From Clostridiales bacterium (GTDB lineage Bacteria > Bacillota > Clostridia > Oscillospirales > CAG-382), in assembly GCA_003452915.1 (NCBI GenBank), contig DMMZ01000008.1, positions 13,735-33,159 of the forward strand: DNA of 19,425 nt. Direction: 5' to 3'. Below, in pieces: positions 6,781-13,683 of this stretch. Positions within the stretch are counted from its first letter, which is position 1; every line of letters starts with the position of its first letter. A program made the translations under genes and the position numbers. The notes beneath the pieces are model-generated. The model had not been told where the DNA came from. It worked only from the letters and a program-made list of their open reading frames with translations, and did not search any database.

Positions 6781-7802
6781 TATCTTTGTACTCGTCCACT
6801 GCCGCCGTTTTTTATCAAGGATTCGACTTCGGCTACAGTTACAATATTACAATCGCCTTCAATTGTATGTTTCAAACAGGATGCCGCAGCAGCAAATTCA
6901 ATTGATTCTGAAGATTTTTTTCCGTTTATCATAGAATAAATAAGCCCTGCACCGAAGGAATCACCTCCACCTACACGATCCACAATATTAATTGAATATT
7001 TCGCCGAAAAAAATGCTTCTTTTCCATCGAAAAGCATTGCCGACCAGTTATTTACAGATGCAGAAATCGATTCGCGAAGTGTTATAGCGACATATTTAAA
7101 GCCGAACTTATTGGTAAGTTGTTTTGCTACATCGATATAGCCATCATATGAAAGGACACCGCTGTTTATATCGCTCTTTGCTGAATGAATTCCAAATACA
7201 TCTGCACTGTCCTCCTCATTCGCAATGAGTACATCAACGTATTGGCAAAGCTTTGACATTACTTCATTAGCTTTTTGACGGCTCCAAAGTTTTTTGCGGT
7301 AATTAAGGTCACAGGAAATTGTAATATTGCGTTTTTTAGCTTCAATACAGGCTTTTTCGCAGATATCAGCCAGGTTATCACCCAAAGCAGGGGTAATTCC
7401 GGTAAAATGGAACCACTCTGCTCCTTCAAAAATGCTTTCCCAGTCAAAATCACTCTCAGAAGAAGTGGAAATTGAAGAACTCGATCTGTCATATATTACA
7501 TTGGACGGACGTTGTGATGCACCTTTCTCACAAAAATATATACCAAGCCTTTCACCGCCAAAGGTTATCTTGGAGGTGTCAACACCCCATTTCCTTATTT
7601 CGTTACGACAAGCTAAACCGATTGGATTATTCGGCAGTCTGGTAACATAAACAGAATTAATTCCAAACTGAGTCAGTGAGACAGCAACATTAGCTTCTCC
7701 ACCTCCATAAACAACATCGAAACTTTTCGCCTGTAAAAACCTTTGGTATGAAGGCGGTTGCAAGCGAAGCATAATTTCACCGAAACAAACTATCTTTTTC
7801 AT
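6780..7802 (-). CDS. kdgK: PfkB-family sugar kinase, probably 2-keto-3-deoxygluconate kinase
   Basis: Ribokinase-fold kinase of 340 aa, the normal length. The substrate-side motif is GGGEANVAVSL at 33-43, and the ATP/anion-hole motif is DRVGGGDSFGAG near 275-286 with catalytic Asp ~281. The DRVGGGD form (rather than DTxGAGD), together with RLGIYFCEKGASQRPSNVIY, is typical of KDG kinases. These phosphorylate 2-keto-3-deoxygluconate to KDPG in the cytoplasm during uronate or pectin breakdown. ATG 7802 (MKKIVCFGE) is preferred because AAAGGAA lies just upstream; an in-frame extension to 7874 lacks support. No kdgA aldolase, uronate isomerase or regulator is adjacent, so it is an orphan here. Fructokinase or another PfkB kinase is the alternative. 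Confidence 0.85.
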   Translation of the reverse strand: MKKIVCFGEIMLRLQPPSYQRFLQAKSFDVVYGGGEANVAVSLTQFGINSVYVTRLPNNPIGLACRNEIRKWGVDTSKITFGGERLGIYFCEKGASQRPSNVIYDRSSSSISTSSESDFDWESIFEGAEWFHFTGITPALGDNLADICEKACIEAKKRNITISCDLNYRKKLWSRQKANEVMSKLCQYVDVLIANEEDSADVFGIHSAKSDINSGVLSYDGYIDVAKQLTNKFGFKYVAITLRESISASVNNWSAMLFDGKEAFFSAKYSINIVDRVGGGDSFGAGLIYSMINGKKSSESIEFAAAASCLKHTIEGDCNIVTVAEVESLIKNGGSGRVQR

Positions 7803-7893
7803 TAAAATTCCTTTCCAAATTATACACTTTTTCATTAAAACAATGTATTTTAACAAAACACATATATTTAGCATAGCATATATTATTATTGCA

Positions 7894-7922
7894 ATTATAT
7901 TTCTTTTAAGCTATTAAGTCAA
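7894..7922 (-). promoter_or_regulatory. Consensus sigma-A promoter of kdgK
   Basis: On the minus strand TTGACT (7922-7917), a 17-bp spacer and a perfect TATAAT (7899-7894) are present. The predicted start of transcription near 7887 gives a leader of about 85 nt before ATG 7802. Confidence 0.75.
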
Positions 7923-7947
7923 GTGTAATTTGGGGGTATCATTAAAT

Positions 7948-9006
7948 ATGCAAAACAAAACTGAGTTCTTTGCTGGGGCTAACACAAAAAACGGTTATAC
8001 CTCATGTTTCTTCGAAATCGTAGGGAAAAAATATAAAAAAGTATATATATTGAAAGGTTCTGCAGGCTGCGGCAAATCCACATTCATGAAGCGTGTCGGC
8101 GAGCGTGCTATAAGAGATAATCATAGTGTAGAGTACATACGTTGTTCGGCCGATTTAAACTCATATGATGGTATTTTGTTGCCGGATATGGGTGTAGCCA
8201 TTGTAGATGGAACAGCACCACATATAATGGATGTTAAATATCCGTCGGCAAGAGAAAATATTATAAATTTAGGTTCTTTTTGGGACGAAAATAAACTCAA
8301 AAGTAAAAGAGAAGAGTTAATAAATCTAACCAATCGTAAACTTGATTGTTATGAACATGCGTACCATGTTTTATCTGCCGTGGGTAGCATAAGAGGCCTG
8401 CGTAACATACTTATTAACAGAATTACTCTGGAAGATAAGCTGAAAGCATTTACCGGACGCATTTGTAAAAAGCTGATCAAATCTTCAAACGGAAGCGAAA
8501 GTATTCGCATTCAAACCGCCTTTAACGAAAACGGTTTTGACAGTCTGCCTACTTTTTCAAATGCACAAAATGTTTATTTAATCAGAGATAAATATGACAT
8601 AGCGTATCGTTTTTTACTTTTTGTCAGAGAATATGCGGATAAAGTTGGAGCTGAACGAATCATTTCTTTCGATCCGATTGATATATCCAAACCGGAAGCG
8701 ATATATTTCCCTAAAGAAGATTTACTTTTTGTATGTGAAAAAAGGTTTGTACCAAGTGAAAAAGAAATACCGCAGAATAAACCTATAAACACCTCTCGTT
8801 TTATAGATAAGAAAGGACTTGCAGCAATAAGGCAAAAAGACAGAGCTGCATTTAAGCTATATAACGCACTTCTTGAAACGGCAAGCCATTATTTTGGTGA
8901 AGCTCATAAAATACATGACAACATAGAACGCATTTATATCCGCGCCATGGATTTTGCTAAGTTAACCGATTATACAAATAAGTTTTTAGCAGAAATTTTC
9001 GGATAA
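7948..9006 (+). CDS. P-loop ATPase with a degenerate second domain (PRK06851-like, 352 aa)
   Basis: The N-terminal half is a P-loop domain: FFAGANTKNG at 7-16, then VYILKGSAGCGKST (32-45) with Walker A Lys43, followed by IRCSADLNSYDGILLPD and VAIVDGTAPH (84-92). I recognise this arrangement from a conserved Firmicutes ATPase family (PRK06851), whose function I do not know. The second half repeats the pattern (TAFNENGFDSL at 190-200, NVYLIRDKYDIAYRFLL at 208-224, then FDPID and YFPKEDLLFV), but the Walker A glycines and lysine are gone. It therefore looks like a tandem duplication with one active and one dead site. ATG 7948 is chosen: GGGGG lies 11 nt before it; an in-frame TTG at 7930 overlaps that site. 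It is divergent from kdgK. Confidence 0.8.
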   Translation: MQNKTEFFAGANTKNGYTSCFFEIVGKKYKKVYILKGSAGCGKSTFMKRVGERAIRDNHSVEYIRCSADLNSYDGILLPDMGVAIVDGTAPHIMDVKYPSARENIINLGSFWDENKLKSKREELINLTNRKLDCYEHAYHVLSAVGSIRGLRNILINRITLEDKLKAFTGRICKKLIKSSNGSESIRIQTAFNENGFDSLPTFSNAQNVYLIRDKYDIAYRFLLFVREYADKVGAERIISFDPIDISKPEAIYFPKEDLLFVCEKRFVPSEKEIPQNKPINTSRFIDKKGLAAIRQKDRAAFKLYNALLETASHYFGEAHKIHDNIERIYIRAMDFAKLTDYTNKFLAEIFG

Positions 9007-9110
9007 TGAATTTCATGTATTGATTAATGTAATTATCATAAATTCAAAAGGACAGCCATATATATGTAATATGTAACATATATAAAAAAGAAGGGAATCG
9101 GGAATTAGGT

Positions 9111-9542
9111 ATGAGTAGTAAGTTAAATAAAGGCAGTTCTCTGATGCGAGTTATTCTTATAGGTATTATTATTGGTCCGAGTATAATGTTAATTTCTTCG
9201 ATACTACTCGCGTTTGTTGCTCTTAAAACAGGAAACCCTACCGGAAGCGTGTTCCCGTTAGCGTTGTTTGCGATATTTTTAGGAGGACTCATATCCTCGT
9301 TGCGTTCAGCAAAAACATACACAGAAAAACCTGCACAGGCTGGATTACTGACAGGTCTTGCGAATTTAGTTATCGTTACTATTGTAGCGCTTATATCAAG
9401 TACCTATTCGGGCGGTTTATGGAATGCGGTTTTACCCCCTGCAATTTTAGCAGCATCTTCTCTGTTCGGGACATTCATAGCAACAAAAATGAAGCAGAAC
9501 ACAAAGAGAAAATTAAAAAAGTTACGTCGGCAGATAAGGTAA
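9111..9542 (+). CDS. Small four-helix membrane protein (143 aa), TIGR04086-like
   Basis: Four hydrophobic segments (about 12-36, 46-64, 76-97 and 103-124) and a strongly basic tail (KRKLKKLRRQIR) predict a small inner-membrane protein with its C-terminus inside the cell. The small-residue-rich helices and the LGGLISSLRSA turn after helix 2 resemble the TIGR04086 family, whose role is not known; this match is from memory. It lies 104 nt after the P-loop ATPase gene on the same strand, so it may be co-transcribed, and a long terminator hairpin begins 5 nt after its stop. The ribosome binding site is loose (GGGAATTAGGT before ATG). A reverse-strand frame over its 5' end is a shadow. Confidence 0.7.
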   Translation: MSSKLNKGSSLMRVILIGIIIGPSIMLISSILLAFVALKTGNPTGSVFPLALFAIFLGGLISSLRSAKTYTEKPAQAGLLTGLANLVIVTIVALISSTYSGGLWNAVLPPAILAASSLFGTFIATKMKQNTKRKLKKLRRQIR

Positions 9543-9547
9543 TCTAC

Positions 9548-9594
9548 ATTAATATAAAAGACTCTCTCGGATTGAGGGAGTCTTTTATATTAAT
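9548..9594 (+). terminator. Long terminator hairpin after the four-helix membrane protein
   Basis: A 21-bp stem (9548-9568 with 9574-9594) closes on a 5-nt GGATT loop. The outer 17 bp are perfect and there is a single G-T mismatch inside. The upper stem carries GACTCTCTC/GAGGGAGTC with A and T runs on either side, so it can work in both directions. It ends 2 nt before the -35 box of the next promoter. Confidence 0.75.
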
Positions 9595-9596
9595 AG

Positions 9597-9624
9597 TTGA
9601 AATGTTTAAAATATTTGATATAAT
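9597..9624 (+). promoter_or_regulatory. Sigma-A promoter of the small broken gene at 9653
   Basis: TTGAAA (9597-9602), a 16-bp spacer and a perfect TATAAT (9619-9624) are seen. A GGAG ribosome binding site at 9641-9644 and ATG 9653 follow at good spacing, giving a leader of about 20 nt. Confidence 0.65.
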
Positions 9625-9652
9625 AAAGATAAAAAAGTTTGGAGAAATATTT

Positions 9653-10150
9653 ATGGAATTTCCGATGATTGCCTTTGAGCTGTGTGGTGATAATGGAAGT
9701 TTAAAGCTTATAATTGACGAAGTATTCATAGATGGTTCAGGATTTAATGTTTAAATCAATATTGCTGCTAATAATTACAGTGTTCAAAATTCAAAATATT
9801 ACTTTACTTTATGGGCATTAAGTAACTTTAAAAAGCAACTCGAAAAGTGTTGTAATGAATTAAGCAGTAGTGCGTGTTATAATGAACTATATGATAAAAA
9901 TTTAAGCTTAAATGTTGTTTTTGATAAATACGGTCATGTAACTGTATTCGGGAGTTACCAAGAACGATTTGATATCAATAATGAATTAAAATTTGAAATT
10001 AATTTAGATCAAACCCACATACAATATCTAATAAAACAGATAAAACTGATAGAATCTATGTTTGATTCTTATAAAGAAAATTGCATTAAGACTAACAATA
10101 TTGACACTTCGGGAATTATTTATACGGAAATTGTAAAAGATAAGTTGTAA
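9653..10150 (+). pseudogene. Small gene interrupted by an in-frame TAA (165-residue frame), possibly WapI-immunity-like
   Basis: From ATG 9653 (GGAG 8 nt upstream) the frame reads 33 residues, meets TAA at 9752-9754, and then continues in the same frame without another stop to TAA 10148-10150. The two parts read as one protein: an N-terminal piece with FELCGDNGSLKLIIDEVF, then INIAANNYSV, YYFTLWALSNFKKQLEKC, VVFDKYGHVTVFGSY and FEINLDQTHIQYLIKQIKLI. No frameshift is needed; one base change from a sense codon (for example CAA, AAA or GAA) would explain it. The layout, beta-rich with a late DQT...LI..I segment, recalls small immunity proteins of the WapI type, but this is a weak, memory-based likeness. 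No toxin gene is adjacent. Promoter and RBS are intact, so the loss looks recent, unless the stop is a sequencing error. Confidence 0.6.
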
Positions 10151-10193
10151 ATATAATCAGTATAGTGGTAATAAAGCTAAGATAAAAAAATAA

Positions 10194-10235
10194 AAATCCG
10201 CAGAAGACTAATTTCTTTTGCGGATTTCGTTTTTT
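10194..10235. terminator. Bidirectional terminator between convergent genes
   Basis: AAATCCGCA (10194-10202) pairs with TGCGGATTT (10219-10227), followed by CGTTTTTT on the plus strand and preceded by A runs that become T runs on the minus strand. It separates the broken gene at 9653 from the PHP hydrolase gene. Confidence 0.75.
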
Positions 10236-10243
10236 ATACAGTA

Positions 10244-11101
10244 TTAAAACTCAATTTTCCCTCGCCGTAATGAAAGGTTGTCGAGTATTGTTTCTGCTTC
10301 GTTGTGCTTGGAGAGTGGTCCCCAGCCGCTTTCTAAAAAGTGACCATCCGCACTGGCGGTAAAGCCTACACCTAATTCGTTTGCTCTTTTTAATATTGCT
10401 GGGTTGGCGTATTCATCAAGCAGCTCCCACATAACATTTTTTTCAGCCATTAATCGCATAAGAGGTTCAAAAATTTCAATTATTCGGTTTATCGGAACCT
10501 TATCAACATCAACAAGATAGGTACGCAGCGGCTTTAAGCCATCAGCAATATGTGCGAGTGATTTTACCTTGGGAAAACGTTTAATTGCATTCATGTAACC
10601 ATTAACAAGTCCGCAAATAATGTTTTCTTCACCTGCTGTAACCGTTTTTAACCGCCATTCCTCTATGATGCGTTTACCTTCTTCATTGTTAAATTGAGGA
10701 CAGTAATTAAGGTTTGGATATAAAAGCAAGTCCATCGGTAGGCAGTCAAGATTAATCATATAATGAACAGATAACTGCACCATTTCAATTTTGTTCTGTT
10801 CTTCGATATGTATATTAATATCACCTGCTTCGTTGCAAAGCTCAGTCTCTACTCCCGAATGAATAATCATCTTTTGAGGTTTATATGCGGTGAATTCATC
10901 AAGATATTGCTGCCACTGCCCAAGGATTGTTTTGTACCAGCAAATCCATTTATCTTCACCGTTCGGCATTAAAGCCGAATAATGCTTTAATATTGTGCCT
11001 TCGTTAATGCCAAGCTCAAGGCACTTTTTTTCTATGTTAGGAAAGGTCATTTCATTATCAGCACATTTGTCGATATGATAATGTATGTGATAATCTTTCA
11101 T
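10244..11101 (-). CDS. PHP-family metal-dependent hydrolase (285 aa)
   Basis: The metal-binding pattern of the PHP (polymerase and histidinol phosphatase) fold is visible in order: DYHIHYH at 3-9 (His5/His7), GVETE near 83-87 (Glu85), HYM near 113-115, AHIADG near 183-188 (His184), and ASADGH near 249-254 (Asp252/His254). The fold usually holds two or three metal ions and hydrolyses phosphoesters. The protein is close in length to histidinol-phosphatases of the HisK/HisJ type, but no histidine-biosynthesis gene is near and the substrate cannot be named. The ATG is preceded by AGAAAGAAG. It starts 53 nt after the unrecognised gene upstream and is probably read with it. Confidence 0.8.
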   Translation of the reverse strand: MKDYHIHYHIDKCADNEMTFPNIEKKCLELGINEGTILKHYSALMPNGEDKWICWYKTILGQWQQYLDEFTAYKPQKMIIHSGVETELCNEAGDINIHIEEQNKIEMVQLSVHYMINLDCLPMDLLLYPNLNYCPQFNNEEGKRIIEEWRLKTVTAGEENIICGLVNGYMNAIKRFPKVKSLAHIADGLKPLRTYLVDVDKVPINRIIEIFEPLMRLMAEKNVMWELLDEYANPAILKRANELGVGFTASADGHFLESGWGPLSKHNEAETILDNLSLRRGKIEF

Positions 11102-11154
11102 TAATTAACTTCTTTCTGAAACAATATATTATTAAAATTGCAAAAACAACTTTC

Positions 11155-11589
11155 TTAATCACAATCTTCTATACTTATAATCTCATGCACTTCGTATTGC
11201 GTAGCTACAGGGTTTCCTCCATGCTTTTGCAGTATTTTTATTATTGCTTTATACAGAACATGTTCTAATGTACCTGATTTTGCTTTATATATATTATCTT
11301 TTGAATCTGTAACTTCTATTTTATACCCAAACCCCCGTCCTTTATAAGTAATAGTAAAAATACAGTCGATATCTTTAAGCCAGAGGATTAAATCTTCTGC
11401 TCTTGGTAACCATGTTCCTTCCTTATAAACTTCTTCCGGTGATGCCAAATAACCGTTTGGAAGGATCCTACCACCAACTATCCACTCGGCCTTGCCATAA
11501 TTATAAACATCAGATGGCTGCGCATCACTATAATGTTTCTTGAAACCCAGTTTCATGAGTCCTTCCGAATCTTTTTTTGACAAATACAA
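11155..11589 (-). CDS. Unrecognised 144-aa cytoplasmic protein
   Basis: No family recognised. It has no signal peptide, membrane segment or Cys cluster. The N-terminal half holds SDVYNYGKAEWIVGGRILPN and TWLPRAEDLILWLK; the C-terminal half has a beta-rich patch (FTITYKGRGFGYKIEV), then an amphipathic helix (LEHVLYKAIIKILQKHGG) and an acidic end. This layout is seen in many short phage-like and immunity-like Firmicutes proteins, but nothing specific links it to them. The start is taken as TTG 11589 because a strong run of six G's plus GTGA lies just upstream; the next in-frame ATG (near 11556) has no such site. It is upstream of the PHP hydrolase gene on the same strand. Confidence 0.65.
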   Translation of the reverse strand: MYLSKKDSEGLMKLGFKKHYSDAQPSDVYNYGKAEWIVGGRILPNGYLASPEEVYKEGTWLPRAEDLILWLKDIDCIFTITYKGRGFGYKIEVTDSKDNIYKAKSGTLEHVLYKAIIKILQKHGGNPVATQYEVHEIISIEDCD

Positions 11590-11672
11590 TTCTTCACCCC
11601 CCTTTTATGGTAGATATATGATCTTTCCTTTTTCACTTTTATGTTTTTTGCTTATATAGTTTCCATTATAAA

Positions 11673-12443
11673 TTAATGTAAATATACTTCAGACTTTTTT
11701 CTATTTTGGCGGTGACAAACTTTAAAACCGCCAACACCAGCTTTTTCCATTGCACCGAAAAGACGTTGCTTAATTCCTCTGTCGGACTTGGAAAGCTCGG
11801 CAAGGAAATCCTTAGCTTTCTGACGGTCTGTATTTCCGTCAGCAGGACAATATTTCGGTGACGGAGTTATTCCGGAGACGCGTACAAAATGTTTTATTTC
11901 CTTTTCAGGCACATATATAAAAGGACGGATAAGTGTAATCTCTTTACGATCAAGAAAAGTAACAGGTGAATAGCAATCGATTCTTCCCTCGTTGAATAAA
12001 TTCATATAAAAAGTCTCAACCGTATCATCAAAATGATGTCCCAGTGCAACCTTTTTACAGCCAAGACTGAGAGCAGCTTCATTGAGCGCTCCTCTTCTCA
12101 GGTTAGCGCAAAGCGAACAGGGATTTTTTTCATTTCGTATCTCAAAAACGATTTTGTATATATCGGTAGGGAAATAGTTAAGTTTTAATTCAAGTACGTC
12201 ACAAACCTCGTTTATATTATTAATATTTGCATCGGGGAAGCCCATTCCCATAGTAATCGGGACAACCTCAAACTTTTTTGGATAAAAACGTTGCAATTCC
12301 TTTAACGCACATAATAATGTAAGACTGTCTTTTCCACCGGAAATTCCGACAGCAATTCTGTCGCCCTCCGAGATCATCTCGTAGTCGTCAATCGCACGTC
12401 GTGCATAAGAGAGTATCTGTTGTATGGGTTTTATGTTAATCAA
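11673..12443 (-). CDS. TtcA-like PP-loop tRNA thiolation protein (256 aa)
   Basis: An ATP-pyrophosphatase (PP-loop) protein with SGGKDS at 35-40, a CSLC pair (Cys109/Cys112) followed by LRRGALN, the LGHHFDD segment near 134-140, and a further Cys (KYC, ~199). In E. coli TtcA the same three positions hold a [4Fe-4S] cluster used to make 2-thiocytidine at tRNA position 32, so this is probably that activity or a close relative. Start choice: the frame could begin at TTG 12464, but the promoter at 12471-12499 puts transcription start at about 12464. GGAAGGA at 12462-12456 would then serve TTG 12443, which also matches where I expect homologues to begin. The spacing (12 nt) is long, so the exact start is uncertain. 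Confidence 0.8.
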   Translation of the reverse strand: MINIKPIQQILSYARRAIDDYEMISEGDRIAVGISGGKDSLTLLCALKELQRFYPKKFEVVPITMGMGFPDANINNINEVCDVLELKLNYFPTDIYKIVFEIRNEKNPCSLCANLRRGALNEAALSLGCKKVALGHHFDDTVETFYMNLFNEGRIDCYSPVTFLDRKEITLIRPFIYVPEKEIKHFVRVSGITPSPKYCPADGNTDRQKAKDFLAELSKSDRGIKQRLFGAMEKAGVGGFKVCHRQNRKKSEVYLH

Positions 12444-12470
12444 GAATAAATCAAATCCTTCCAAGGGTTA

Positions 12471-12499
12471 AGTATATAGCTTTTTGGCGATTTTGGCAA
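12471..12499 (-). promoter_or_regulatory. Promoter of the ttcA-like gene
   Basis: On the minus strand TTGCCA (12499-12494), a 17-bp spacer and TATACT (12476-12471) form a good vegetative promoter. Predicted transcription start is about 12464. Confidence 0.6.
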
Positions 12500-12616
12500 T
12501 AGCTTTTTTTAGTTATATATCTAATAAATGCGTAAATGAAAACTTAAAAATAAAGAGAAAAAACGAGGAAAATAAAGAAAACACCGTCAGAAATAAAAAA
12601 AGTTTGTTAAACGCTA

Positions 12617-12644
12617 TTGACAAACAGAAATTTGCTGTTATAAT
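12617..12644 (+). promoter_or_regulatory. Sigma-A promoter of rplM-rpsI
   Basis: A perfect TTGACA (12617-12622), a 16-bp spacer and a perfect TATAAT (12639-12644), as expected for a ribosomal protein operon. Transcription should begin near 12651. Confidence 0.8.
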
Positions 12645-12655
12645 GATTAAGCGTG

Positions 12656-12690
12656 TTAATACTAAATTTTATATAAATAAATTGTATTAG
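12656..12690 (+). promoter_or_regulatory. Stem-loop in the rplM leader, possible L13 autoregulatory site
   Basis: TTAATAC plus AATTT (with a TA bulge, 12656-12669) can pair with AAATT plus GTATTAG (12679-12690). Firmicutes rplM leaders are known to carry a short L13-binding structure. I see the stem, but cannot confirm that it matches that family. Confidence 0.35.
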
Positions 12691-12718
12691 ACAAGATGAT
12701 TTGAAAGGAAAAACTAAA

Positions 12719-13150
12719 ATGTCTACATTCATGGCGAAAAAAGAGACTATGGAACGCAAGTGGTATGTTATCGATGCTAAGGATAAAACACTCGGTAAGG
12801 TAGCTGTTCTTGCAGCAACTATTTTAAATGGTAAGCATCGTCCCGAATATACTCCTCATGTTGACTGCGGCGAATGTGTTGTAGTTGTAAACGCAGAAAA
12901 GGTTGTGTTGACCGGCAAGAAGCTTGATCAGAAATTTTACTACCGTCACAGCGGATACATTGGCGGACTCAAAGCGGTTAAATATCGCACTCTTATGGCT
13001 ACAAGGCCTGAGATGGCAATTGAGCTTGCAGTAAAGGGAATGCTTCCTCATAATAAGATAGGCGACGCAAGTATTACACGCCTTTTGGTTTATAAGGGCA
13101 GTGAGCATAAGCAACAGGCACAGCAGCCTATTCCCGTAGAAGTTAAATAA
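12719..13150 (+). CDS. rplM: Ribosomal protein L13
   Basis: The protein is 143 aa, normal for bacterial L13 of the large ribosomal subunit. The N-terminus (MSTFMAKKETMERKWYVIDA) and blocks such as GKVAVLAATILNGKHRPEYT, VVNAEKVVLTGKK and MLPHNKIG are characteristic. ATG 12719 is used, with AAAGGAA about 9 nt upstream; an in-frame TTG at 12701 lies on the ribosome binding site itself. It is followed 14 nt later by rpsI, the standard pairing. The 275-base stretch before it (12444-12718) holds only the two divergent promoters and the leader. Confidence 0.97.
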   Translation: MSTFMAKKETMERKWYVIDAKDKTLGKVAVLAATILNGKHRPEYTPHVDCGECVVVVNAEKVVLTGKKLDQKFYYRHSGYIGGLKAVKYRTLMATRPEMAIELAVKGMLPHNKIGDASITRLLVYKGSEHKQQAQQPIPVEVK

Positions 13151-13164
13151 GGAGGACGCATAAA

Positions 13165-13569
13165 ATGACATATCAATCAGCTATACCATATTTTTACGGC
13201 ACAGGCAGAAGAAAGAGTAGCGTTGCCCGCGTTCGTCTTATCCCAGGTTCGGGAGCAGTTACTATAAACAAGAGAGAAATTGACGATTATTTCGGTCTTG
13301 ATACACTTAAGCTTGTTGTTCGTCAGCCGTTTGGCATAACCGGCACAACCGGCAAGTTCGATGTAATTTGTTCTGTTGTCGGCGGTGGCGTATCAGGTCA
13401 GGCAGGCGCTATCAGACACGGAATTGCAAGAGCACTTCTTCAAGCGAGCATCGATTTCCGTCCTATGCTTAAAAAAGCAGGTTTTCTCACTCGTGACCCT
13501 CGTATGAAGGAAAGAAAGAAATACGGCTTGAAAGCAGCAAGAAGAGCTTCGCAGTTCAGCAAGCGTTAA
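13165..13569 (+). CDS. rpsI: Ribosomal protein S9
   Basis: Small-subunit ribosomal protein S9, 134 aa. It starts with a short lead, then YGTGRRKSSVARVRLIPGSG and the block GGGVSGQAGAIRHGIARAL, and ends in the conserved basic tail FSKR, whose last residues reach the P-site tRNA in the ribosome. An AAGGAGGA ribosome binding site precedes ATG 13165. Translated after rplM in the same operon. Confidence 0.97.
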   Translation: MTYQSAIPYFYGTGRRKSSVARVRLIPGSGAVTINKREIDDYFGLDTLKLVVRQPFGITGTTGKFDVICSVVGGGVSGQAGAIRHGIARALLQASIDFRPMLKKAGFLTRDPRMKERKKYGLKAARRASQFSKR

Positions 13570-13602
13570 TAGACTTTATTGTAGCTTAAAAAAGGTTAAT
13601 AC

Positions 13603-13636
13603 GACCGGCATAGTTTTTGCTGTGCCGGTCTATTTC
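13603..13636 (+). terminator. Hairpin after rpsI
   Basis: GACCGGCA (13603-13610) pairs with TGCCGGTC (13623-13630), extended by G-U pairs, but is followed only by TATTTC. This is a weak terminator, so some read-through into the transporter genes is likely. Confidence 0.55.
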
Positions 13637-13642
13637 AAAAAA

Positions 13643-13670
13643 ATGACAGTATATTAATGACAATATATTA
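13643..13670 (+). repeat. Tandem 14-bp direct repeat before the lipoprotein gene
   Basis: Two adjacent copies of a 14-mer (ATGACAGTATATTA and ATGACAATATATTA, one mismatch) lie directly upstream of the AGGAG site at 13672. Each contains a TATATT box. It could be a regulator site or a duplication. Confidence 0.6.
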
Positions 13671-13683
13671 TAGGAGATTTAAT

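Noticed and set aside
9419..9754. 111-aa open frame overlapping the end of the four-helix membrane protein gene
   Set aside because: Only its last 33 codons are meaningful; they begin at ATG 9653 with their own promoter and GGAG site. The upstream part is an out-of-frame shadow plus the terminator hairpin.
12484..12690. 68-aa plus-strand open frame before rplM
   Set aside because: It overlaps the ttcA-like promoter, the perfect rplM promoter and the rplM leader, is almost pure AT-rich Lys/Asn sequence, and has no ribosome binding site.
13643..13671. ATGACA, 17 bp, TATTAT as a promoter for the lipoprotein gene
   Set aside because: Transcription would start at about 13678, after the AGGAG ribosome binding site at 13672-13676, so the transcript would lack it. 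The match is probably a by-product of the tandem repeat.
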